Positions 56,150 through 64,000 of a DNA stretch of 64,000 nucleotides are shown piece after piece (position 1 is the stretch's first letter; every line of letters begins with the position of its first letter). The notes below the pieces were generated by a model. That model ran no database searches and was not told the origin of the DNA. It worked only from the letters and a program-made list of their open reading frames with translations. Origin of the DNA: Pseudo-nitzschia pungens (lineage: Eukaryota > Bacillariophyta > Bacillariophyceae > Bacillariales > Bacillariaceae). Location of the stretch: positions 1,736,001 through 1,800,000 of the forward strand of contig CM074765.1 in NCBI GenBank assembly GCA_037355855.1, given 5' to 3'. Both the position numbers and the translations under genes were made by a program.

Positions 56150-57404
56150 CTTATGTAAATCAATACATGGAATATTTCCACCATTCCAGTGCCAATAGTC
56201 CTCACCCTATGTATGCTTGGGACTATGAAAAAAGTCTGAGTGAGAAAGACCTGATACTTTGGATGTCACGTCTATGTAATGCACATTTCCTCCAGTACTG
56301 GCACATTTCACTAGAAAATAAATATACAAAGTGACTTACCTAAATTCAGAAATGGAATATTTCCACCATTCCAGTGCCAACAGTCCTCCCTCTATGTATG
56401 CTTGGGACTATGAAAAAAGTCTGAGTGAGCAAGACCCAATACTTTGGATGTTACATCTATTTAATGCACATTTCCTCCAGTACTGGCATATTTCACTAGA
56501 AAATATACAAAATGACCTATGTAAATTCAGAAATGGATTATTTCCACGATTCCACCGTCAATAGTCCTCACCCTATGTATGCTTGGGACTATGAAAAAAG
56601 TCTGAGTGAGAAACACCCAATACTTTGGATGTCACATCTATTTGATGCATATTTCCTCCAGTACTGGCATATTTCACTAGAAAATATACAAAATGACCTA
56701 TCTAAATTCAGAAATGGAATATTTCCACCATTCCACCATCAATAGTCCTCACTCTATGTATGCTTGGGACTATGAAAAAAGTCTGAGTGAGAAAGACCCA
56801 ATACTTTGGATGTCACATCTATTTAATGCACATTTCCTCCAGTACTGGCATATTTCACTAGAAAATATACAAAATGACCTATCTAAATTCAGAAATGGAA
56901 TATTTCCACCATTCCACCATCAATAGTCCTCACTCTATGTATGCTTGGGACTATGAAAAAAGTCTGAGTGAGAAACACCCAATACTTTGGATGTCACATC
57001 TATTTAATGCACATTTCCTCCAGTACTGGCATATTTCACTAGAAAATATACAAAATGACCTATGTAAATTCAGAAATGGATTATTTCCACCATTCCAGTG
57101 CCAATAGTCCTCACTCTGTGTATGCTTGGGACTATGAAAAAAGTCTGAGTCAGAAACACCCAATACTTTGGATGTCACATCTATGTAATGCACATTTCCT
57201 CCAGTACTGGCATATTTCACTAGAAAATATACAAAATGACCTATGTAAATTCAGAAATGGATTATTTCCACCATTCCAGTGCCAATAGTCCTCACTCTGT
57301 GTATGCTTGGGACTATGAAAAAAGTCTGAGTCAGAAACACCCAATACTTTGGATGTCACATCTATGTAATGCACATTTCCTCCAGTACTGGCACATTTCA
57401 CTAT
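56150..57404 (+). repeat. 181-bp tandem array, seven units
   Basis: Very regular: the words AAATTCAGAAATGGA, GTATGCTTGGGACTATGAAA and TTTCCTCCAGTACTGGCA recur exactly 181 bases apart (units start near 56151, 56332, 56513, 56694, 56875, 57056 and 57237). The first unit has a small gap and the fifth to seventh are almost identical, consistent with recent homogenisation. Each unit holds a short open frame that overruns into the next, an artefact of the period. The unit length is like that of many eukaryotic satellites. Confidence 0.95.
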
Positions 57405-57912
57405 GATACAGTATGTTACCGTATTAGAAGACCGTATTAGAAGATCTACAGGGGTGCTAGTAACTGATAAATGGAACTGTAGTGTGCTAAGGGGGACGCT
57501 TAGCAAGATGCTAAGCAGTATGCTGGGCCTTGTATGTAGAATTTGTACCAGATTTACATGCCCCTGTTCTTATCAGATCAATATTGGGAGATCTACAGGG
57601 GGTGCTAACTGATAAATGGAACTGTAGTGTGCTAAGGGGGACACTTAACAGGGTGCTAAGCAGGATGCTGGGCCCTGCTGTATGTAGAACTTGTACCAGA
57701 TCTACATACCCTATCTCTTATCAGACCAATATTATTAAGATATTCAGTGTGCTAACTGATAAACCGAACTGTACTGTGCTAAGGGGGGAACTGAACAGGA
57801 TGCTAAGCAGGATGCTGGGTCCTTCCACTAGAATTTGTACCAGATCTAAATACCCTATCTCTTATCAGACCAATATTATTAAGATATTCAGTGTGCTACC
57901 TGATAAACCGAA
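57405..57912 (+). repeat. ~145-bp repeat, three and a half units
   Basis: Units begin near 57443, 57592, 57733 and 57880, with GTGCTAACTGATAAA, GTGTGCTAAGGGGGA, AGGATGCTGGGCC and TTGTACCAGATCTACATACC. Spacing is 141-149 bp with about 80-85% similarity. Confidence 0.82.
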
Positions 57913-57914
57913 TA

Positions 57915-58200
57915 GTCTTTTGCTTTGCTTAGTGTTTTGCTTTGCTTGCTGCTTTGCTTGCTGCTTTGCTTGCTGCTTTGCTTGCTGCTTTGCTTGCTGC
58001 TTTGCTTGCTGCTTTGCTTGCTGCTTTGCTTGCTGCTTTGCTTGCTGCTGTGCTTGCTGCTGTGCTTGCTGCTTTGCTTGCTGCTTTGCTTGCTGCTGTG
58101 CTTGCTGCTGTGCTTGCTGCTGTGCTTGCTGCTTTGCTTGCTGCTTTGCTTGCTGCTTTGCTTGCTGCTTTGCTTGCTGCTTTGCTTGCTGCTTTGTTTA
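57915..58200 (+). repeat. 12-bp tandem array, about 24 units
   Basis: The unit is GCTTTGCTTGCT with GCTGTGCTTGCT variants grouped in blocks. Because 12 is divisible by three, all frames stay open: poly-(Leu-Leu-Cys), (Cys-Phe-Ala-Cys) and (Ala-Ala-Leu) frames on plus and Lys-Ala-Ala-Ser on minus. None is taken as coding. Confidence 0.95.
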
Positions 58201-58204
58201 GGTG

Positions 58205-58995
58205 CTCACAATATGGGCTTGGAATCGATCGTAGGGGGAAACAAACCACCAATCACACACCAGCTGGGAATGGATCGTAGGATCATATGGCTTGGAATCG
58301 ATCGTAAGGGGAATAAATGCCACACAGGCTTGGAATCGATCGATTGTAAGGGCAATGAATACCACACAGACTTGGAATCAATCGTAGGGGGAATGAATAC
58401 CACACCGGCTTGGAATCGATCGTATGGGGAATAAATACGACACAGGCTTGGAATCGATCGATTGTAAGGGCAATGAATACCACACAGACTTGGAATCAAT
58501 CGTAGGGGGAATGAATACCACACCGGCTTGGAATCGAACAACGATTCGAGTTACAAGGGAGATCTACAACACTGCAGTCTACGTTAAATTATCATTTAAT
58601 ATTACTAATAGAGGATCAGCTCTCAGTATGATTTTGCGTGACATGTAGGTGCTCACAATATAGGCTTGGAATCGATCGTTGGGGGAAACAAACCACGTAT
58701 GGGTTGGAAGGAACAAACCACCGGCTTGGATCGTACGCTTGGATCGCAGGGGTTGAAAGGAACAAACCACAGGCTTGGATCGTAGGATCGTACGCTTGGA
58801 TCGATGGATCGTAGGCACCGGCTTGGATCGCAGGGGTTGAAAGGAACAAACCACAGGCTTGGATCGTAGGATCGTACGCTTGGATCGATGGATCGTAGGC
58901 ACCGGCTTGGATCGATGGATCGTACGCTTGGATCTTATGGGTTTAAAGGAACAAACTACCGGCTTGGATCGATGGATCGTACGCTTGGATCAACC
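58205..58995 (+). repeat. GGCTTGGAATCGATCG / GGCTTGGATCGATGGATCG repeats
   Basis: Two related irregular arrays. 58205-58545 uses GGCTTGGAATCGATCGTAGG with GGAATGAATACCACAC. 58650-58995 uses the shorter GGCTTGGATCG, GTACGCTTGGATCG and AAGGAACAAACCAC. About 115 bases of other sequence part them. Confidence 0.85.
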
Positions 58996-59019
58996 CCAAC
59001 CCCAACAAAACCAGAGGTT

Positions 59020-59965
59020 TGGAAAAATCGTAGTAGGGTTGCTGAATCGATCGGGGTTTGGGATGAATCGTAGTAGGGTTGCTGAATCGATCAGGGTTTG
59101 GAAAAATCGTAGGGTTGCTGAATCGATCGGGGTTTGGGATGTTTGGGGTGAATCGTAGTAGGGTTGCTGAATCGATCGGGGTTTGGGATGAATCGTAGTA
59201 GGGTTGCTGAATCGGTCGGGGTTTGGGATGTTTGGGGTGAATCGTAGTAGGGTTGCTGAATCGATCGGGGTTCGTAGTAGGGTTGCTGAATCGATCGGGG
59301 TTTGGGATGAATCGTAGTAGGGTTGCTGAATCGATCAGGGTTTGGAAAAATCGTAGGGTTGCTGAATCGATCAGGGTTTGGAAAAATCGTAGGGTTGCTG
59401 AATCGATCAGGGTTTGGAAAAATCGTAGTAGGGTTGCTGAATCGATCGGGGTTTGGGATGTTTGGGGTGAATCGTAGTAGGGTTGCTGAATCGATCGGGG
59501 TTTGGGATGTTTGGGGTGAATCGTAGTAGGGTTGCTGAATCGATCGGGGTTTGGGATGTTTGGGGTGAATCGTAGTAGGGTTGCTGAATCGATCGGGGTT
59601 TGGGATGTTTGGGATGAATCGTAGTAGGGTTGCTGAATCGATCGGGGTTCGTAGTAGGGTTGCTGAATCGATCGGGGTTTGGGATGTTTGGGGTGAATCG
59701 TAGTAGGGTTGCTGAATCGATCGGGGTTCGTAGTAGGGTTGCTGAATCGATCGGGGTTTGGGATGAATCGTAGTAGGGTTGCTGAATCGATCGGGGTTTG
59801 GGATGTTTGGGATGAATCGTAGTAGGGTTGCTGAATCGATCGGGGTTTGGGATGTTTGGGATGAATCGTAGTAGGGTTGCTGAATCGATCGGGGTTTGGG
59901 ATGAATCGTAGTAGGGTTGCTGAATCGGTCGGGGTTTGGGATGAATCGTAGTAGGGTTGCTGAAG
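59020..59965 (+). repeat. 37-50-bp array with TAGGGTTGCTGAATCGATCG, about 22 units
   Basis: The core TAGGGTTGCTGAATCGATCG is followed by GGGTTTGGGATG with or without TTTGGGGTGAA, giving units of 30, 38 and 49 bp in mixed order. ATCGATCG-rich. Long open frames on the minus strand here (Ser-Ile-Gln-Gln-Pro-Tyr repeats) are by-products. Confidence 0.92.
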
Positions 59966-60769
59966 AACACTGACGTTCTCTTCTTAATCCTCGACGCGAA
60001 AACCAAGAACTTGAGCGTGTTGAAGTGTTTACCAATCGGTATTCCTTCTTTTTCCACTTCAAGGAGGTTATTCGGACTAAAATACAATGAGCAAAAGAGC
60101 CTACCGTAGGGTGGGTTCTCTGCGTTCTCGAACGGAGTGCAATAAAGCAACTCTACTCAAAATAAGTCGGATTGTGAATCGAAACAGCAGTGATTTGTGT
60201 TATTCCTGAAGAAAATAGTGAGTGGAGCACAAAAAAAAGTGATTACGGGAAGGAGCAAAATACAGTGATTCAAAATACAGTGATTTGCAAAAGAAAAATA
60301 CAGTGAATTAATACAGAGTGGGTGTCGTCGGGTCGTTGTTGACACCCATATTGTCATAATGACGTAAAAGATACCAAATAATAATAATAATAAATCAAAT
60401 ATACGTCATTACGGTGATTAAAGTTACTTCGTATTTAAATACGTACCGGTATATTAATATTATTGTCATACCGTAATGACGTACCGGTAAGTAACCATAG
60501 GATCGAATTTTTTTCTACTGATATTCCTGTACAGTTTGTACTGAAAAATCGAATTTATTGTCATAATGACGTAAAAGATACCAAAAAATAATAATAAATC
60601 AAATATACGGTACGTCATTACGGTGATTAAAGTTACTTCGTATTTAAATACGTACCGGTATATTAATATTATTGTCATACCGTAATACAGTACAGGAGCT
60701 ACAGAGCTCCGTTATTCTGCGAGTTATCGAAACGCTACGATACAGCGCTACGCTACAGCGCTATCGACA
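59966..60769. repeat. Spacer with a ~130-bp duplicated block
   Basis: The block from TTGTCATAATGACGTAAAAG through AAATACGTACCGGTATATTA to GTCATACCGTAAT occurs at about 60350-60478 and 60556-60685. It contains the GTTACTTCGTA and ACCGGTA words common in spacers. No gene. R1-like GAGCTCCGTTATT words begin near 60700. Confidence 0.75.
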
Positions 60770-61130
60770 CGTTGCTGCTTGCTGCTTGCAGTCCCCCCCC
60801 TGTATTATCGACGCGTTGCTGCTGCTTGCTGCTTGCTGCTTGCTGCCCCCCCCCCTGTATTATCGACGCGTTGCTGCTGCTTGCTGCTTGCAGTCCCCCC
60901 CCTGTATTATCGACGCGTTGCTGCTGCTTGCTGCTTGCTGTCCCCCCCCCCTGTATTATCGACGCGTTGCTGCTGCTTGCTGCTTGCAGTCCCCCCCCTG
61001 TATTATCGACGCGTTGCTGCTGCTTGCTGCTTGCTGCTTGCTGTCCCCCCCCCCTGTATTATCGACGCGTTGCTGCTGCTTGCTGCTTGCTGCTTGCTGT
61101 CCCCCCCCTGTATTATCGACGCGTTGCTGC
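60770..61130 (+). repeat. ~50-60-bp array with poly-C runs, first block
   Basis: Units read TTGCTGCTTGC then a run of 7-10 C, then TGTATTATCGACGCGTTGCT. Seven units with unequal C-run length and 1-3 extra TGCTTGC modules. A second block of the same repeat is at 62325-62615. Confidence 0.9.
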
Positions 61131-61292
61131 TACAGCGCTACAGGGGATACAGCGCTGCAGGGGATACAGCGCTACAGCGCTGAAGGGATACAGGAGGGAT
61201 ACAGCGATACAGCGCTGCAGGGGATACAGCGCTACAGGGGATACAGCGCTACAGGGGATACAGCGTTACAGGGGATACAGCGCTACAGGGGA
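61131..61292 (+). repeat. TACAGCGCTACAGGGGA array
   Basis: About nine units of 16-18 bp; a smaller set is at 61720-61825 and 62620-62670. Confidence 0.8.
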
Positions 61293-61707
61293 TGAGCGCA
61301 GCTCAGCTCTGTATCGTACGGTATCGTGACAGCGCTCCGCTAACTCGTAAAATAACAGAGCTCTGTAGCTCCAGTACTGTATTCTACGGGTAGCGTAGTG
61401 TGTGCGGAGTAGCGTAGCGTAGCTCCGCTTTTAATTAGATTCAAAGGTGTGCTAGCGCGTTGGGTAACTGTCTGGGTCAGGTATCCGGTCATAGTACATA
61501 TTATACACCAATGACCCGACCCCGGCGGTAGCATAGTATCTTAGCATGGTAGCATCGTAGGTTAACATATCTAATATTTCGTAGCATTAGCAACCCTAAC
61601 CTTGTAGCACTCAGCTACACTGTATTAGTGCGGATGCTATACCCGGGGTATGTACAACTGGTACAAATCGTACGCGACAACCCTAGTATCTTTGGAGTTA
61701 GCACCCC
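61293..61707 (-). repeat. Dispersed repeat R1, copy C
   Basis: Reverse complement of the middle and left parts of copies A and B, including the CACCAATGACCCGACCCC block and the AGCAACCCTAACCTTGTAG block. The 12-bp array of A and B is absent. Confidence 0.82.
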
Positions 61708-61849
61708 TTACTACACGTGCGCTACAGCGCTACAGCGATAAAGGGGATACAGCGCTACAACGTTACAGCGCTACAGCGTTACAGCGCTACAGCGTTACAG
61801 CGCTACAGGGATACAGCGTTACAACACTTAACCCTAATGGTGGTTCAAT

Positions 61850-62057
61850 AACGAATTTCGACCCCGGCTCTTAATTTTTCGACCCAAATATTCGAGTTTG
61901 CAGCGAAAAATTAATTTTTGGAGCCAAAAAATAATAATTCGAGCTTAAGAAAGACCCTTTCGCTCCAAATAATAAAAATATTGGAGCTAAAAACATCTAA
62001 AAAAAAAGAGGGGGGTGGTCGAAATGGGTCAAAATGGTCGAAAATCAGTTATTAGAC
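61850..62057. other. AT-rich spacer
   Basis: AATTTTTCGACCC/GGAGCTAAAA words in weak repetition, ending in CGAAAATCAGTTATTAGACG, a word repeated at about 63090. No gene. Confidence 0.4.
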
Positions 62058-62300
62058 GTAACTGTCTGGGTCAGGTATCCGGTCATAGTACATATTATAC
62101 ACCAATGACCCGACCCCGGCGGTAGCATAGTATCTTAGCATGGTATCATGGTAGGTTAGCATCTCCAGTATTTCGTAGCATTAGCAACCCTAACCTTAGA
62201 CCGTAGCACTCAGTTACACTGTATTAGTACGGATAATATACCAAGGGTACGTACAACTAGTACAAATCGTACGCCACAACCCTAGTATCTTTGGAGTTAG
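62058..62300 (-). repeat. Dispersed repeat R1, copy D
   Basis: Shorter inverted copy from AACTGTCTGGGTCAGGTATC to CTAGTATCTTTGGAG. Confidence 0.8.
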
Positions 62301-62324
62301 AGCTACAGCGCTGCAGTATCGCTA

Positions 62325-62615
62325 CGAGCTGCTTGCTGCTTGCAGTCCCCCCCCTGTATTATCGACGCGTTGCTGCTGCTTCTTGCTGCTTGCTGTCCCC
62401 CCCCCCCCTGTATTATCGACGCGTTGCTGCTTGCTGCTGCTTGCTGCTGCTTGCTGTCCCCCCCCCCTGTATTATCGACGCGTTGCTGCTGCTTGCTGTC
62501 CCCCCCCTGTATTATCGACGCGTTGCTGCTTGCTGCTTGCTGTCCCCCCCCCCCCTGTATTATCGACGCGTTGCTGCTGCTTGCTGTCCCTCCCCCCCTG
62601 TATTATCGATGCGTT
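62325..62615 (+). repeat. ~50-60-bp array with poly-C runs, second block
   Basis: Six units of the same repeat as 60770-61130, with C-runs of up to ten. Confidence 0.9.
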
Positions 62616-62669
62616 GTTGCTACAGCGCTGCAGGGGATGGAGGGGATACAGCGCTACAGCGCTACAGGG

Positions 62670-63075
62670 GATCAGCGCAGCTCAGCTCTGTATCGTATCG
62701 TTCCGATAACTCGTAGATAATAGAGCTCTGTAGCTCCAGTACTGTATTGTACGGGTAGCGTACGGAGTAGCGTAGTGTACGGAGTAGCGTAGTGGCGTAG
62801 CTCCGCTTATTAATTACGAAGTACTTCGTAAATTCAAAGGTGTGCTAGCGCGTTAACTGTTTGGGTCAGGCGTCCGGTCATAGTACATATTGTACACCAG
62901 TGACCCGACCCCGGCGGTATCATAGTATCTTAGCATGGTAGCATGGTAGGTTAGCATCTCCAGTATTTCGTAGCATTAGCAACCCTAACCTTGTAGCACT
63001 CAGCTACACTGTATTAATGCGGACGATGCTATACCCGGGGTATGTACAACTGGTACAAATCGTACACGACAAGCC
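62670..63075 (-). repeat. Dispersed repeat R1, copy E
   Basis: Inverted copy from GCGCAGCTCAGCTCTGTATC to ACAACTGGTACAAATCGTAC. With copies C and D it alternates with the poly-C arrays, so the whole R1/poly-C block appears to have been duplicated as a unit. Confidence 0.8.
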
Positions 63076-63289
63076 TGGGTCAAAATGGTCGAAAATCAGT
63101 TATTAGACGTATTTTTGTCGCGAGGTGGGGGGGGTTGCGAAAAACTTGGAAGAAACCTCGCGAAAATCAAGGTTAAGGTTGCGCGTGGCATAATTTAGGC
63201 TTGATTTTCTGGAAAATAGGTCGCGTTGGGTCGCGTTGGGTCGCGTGACAGTTATTAGACGTAGCAAGTAACCAAAGGACTCTTTCGGC

Positions 63290-63600
63290 AGTCCTGAAGA
63301 CCACTCTCGTCAAGCAACAAGTGTCACCTCCTGTTGTTGCAGAAGCATGTTCCGAAGCAACGTTCAGAAGCATGTTCGAACCGAAGAACCGAAGAACAAT
63401 CGTGTTCTCACAAAAATAGATCTAATCAACTAGTTTTTTCAATCCCCCTCTAGGTGAGTCAATGGCAGCCAATGACGACAGTCGAAGGGGTTTCAGTGAT
63501 CTCTGTACTGTGAGTCAATTTTTACTAATAGTGGTGGTTCCGTTCTTTTTTTTGTTCATTTGCTCTGAAAAAACTTTTTTTTCAATTGTTAGGCGATCCG
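63290..63600 (-). repeat. Right long terminal inverted repeat
   Basis: Inverted partner of 49054-49340, ending GGCGATCCG and followed by TA at 63601. By eye about 90% identical, with small gaps. Confidence 0.9.
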
Positions 63601-63602
63601 TA

Positions 63603-64000
63603 GTAATAATTACTACGGTACGTATTTCGATTCATTTCATCGATTTTGAGAATTCATCCATTTTTGAAAAAGTGTGGAAGGAACTGCTTTTTCATAAAAG
63701 TTACGAGGTACTTCGTACTTCGTAAACCTTACAAAGTACAAGAAATATCTTACGGTAATTAACCTCAGTACAAGAAGTTGCTTGCGACACTTTACTTACG
63801 CACGTACGACTACCGGTAAGTATGTACGCACGTAAAATCTTACTCGTTCGTACAAGTATGTTTTAGTTTATGGTTTTTTAAGTTCTGCTGTTTGACAAAG
63901 TTTGAATGGATTTTTTGTACCGGTACCCGTGAAAAACTAAAATGAATCACGTCGGAGTGACAGATTGTTGCCTCACTATCTGACCAAATACCTCCTCCCA
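63603..64000. other. Right flank
   Basis: No gene. TACTTCGTA, CGTACG and ACCGGTA words as in other spacers. Confidence 0.45.

Larger units (their letters stand above)
49054..63600 (+). mobile_element. 14.5-kb giant Tc1/IS630-group transposon with long inverted ends
   Basis: The left end CGGATCGCCTAACAATTG is mirrored at the right end by CAATTGTTAGGCGATCCG. Beyond these ends the inverted similarity continues for about 290-310 bp (49054-49340 against 63290-63600). TA lies on both outer sides (49052-49053 and 63601-63602), the target site of Tc1/mariner elements. A Tc1/IS630-type DDE transposase gene starts about 20 bp inside the left repeat. No other inverted partner for the left end is seen nearer than 63.6 kb. 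The interior also holds a second gene on the minus strand, a fold-back MITE, three R1 copies and about nine kinds of tandem array. That it moved as one unit is inference. Confidence 0.75.

Noticed and set aside
56331..57288. Five 77-codon frames 181 bases apart that look like a protein family
   Set aside because: Each is the same piece of the 181-bp satellite; a unit not divisible by three with one stop per turn explains them.
54094..57912. Regular repeats that might suggest a CRISPR array
   Set aside because: Units are contiguous tandem copies without unique spacers, there are no cas genes, and the sequence is eukaryotic.
57925..58434. Long Leu-Leu-Cys and Ala-Ala-Leu open frames
   Set aside because: Produced by the 12-bp array, which keeps all frames open; no start context or domain.
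59091..60150. Two long minus-strand frames of 323 and 247 codons with Ser-Ile-Gln-Gln-Pro-Tyr repeats
   Set aside because: They lie on the 30-50-bp tandem array; repetition comes from DNA units, and overlapping frames look equally repetitive.
60672..61329. Cys/Leu/Pro-rich open frames of about 200 codons
   Set aside because: They follow the poly-C-containing array; several frames are open at once.

Overview
The window looks like nuclear DNA of a photosynthetic stramenopile, most likely a diatom. This is inference from family character: an HMG-box protein whose box carries a long internal insertion, poly-Gln and Ser/Asn-rich nuclear-type proteins, intron-poor genes and several classes of transposon. 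No ribosomal or organelle marker is present to fix the species. Only four loci read as ordinary host genes: an HMG-box protein (702-2699, minus), a protein with repeated RRPPxRTKS-type motifs (17449-18756, minus), a VAT-1/quinone-oxidoreductase-like medium-chain dehydrogenase (39561-41219, plus) and a 995-residue Gln/Ser/Asn-rich protein (45643-48630, plus). They do not form an operon or an evident pathway.

The rest is transposon sequence, much of it nested. From 8.4 to 12.8 kb lies a decayed Ty3/Gypsy-type element. From 13.3 to 17.05 kb are two solo LTRs, a gag/pol relic and a fold-back MITE that holds another repeat. From 21.76 to 23.57 kb is a gag-only LTR element with 200-bp LTRs. From 23.62 to 32.52 kb is an LTR element (target duplication GTGTC) that contains a second, Ty3/Gypsy-type element at 24.56-30.33 kb (target duplication CAGAG). 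From 33.88 to 39.29 kb is a PIF/Harbinger element with both expected genes, a Myb/SANT-like protein and a DDE transposase. Each gene is split by a later insertion: a solo LTR flanked by GAGAC, and a 1.9-kb insert flanked by a 21-bp direct repeat.

The most unusual object occupies 49054-63600. Two inverted copies of a ~0.3-kb terminal repeat, flanked on both sides by TA, bound a 14.5-kb segment. Next to the left terminus is a Tc1/IS630-type transposase, cut by a fold-back MITE (target duplication CAG). A second decayed cysteine-rich gene lies on the other strand. About 9 kb of the interior is a patchwork of unrelated tandem arrays with units of 12, 22/66, ~145, 150-190 and 181 bp among others. 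I read it as a giant Tc1/mariner-group transposon that has become a collection of satellites.

Most reading frames in the transposons are broken, chiefly by in-frame TGA codons. I count about twelve TGA, three clear internal TAG and no TAA. Several gene-free stretches are strongly CpG-poor. Both facts fit mutation of methylated CpG (CGA to TGA) in silenced transposons. All coordinates and repeat matches were found by eye; no alignment or database search was run.
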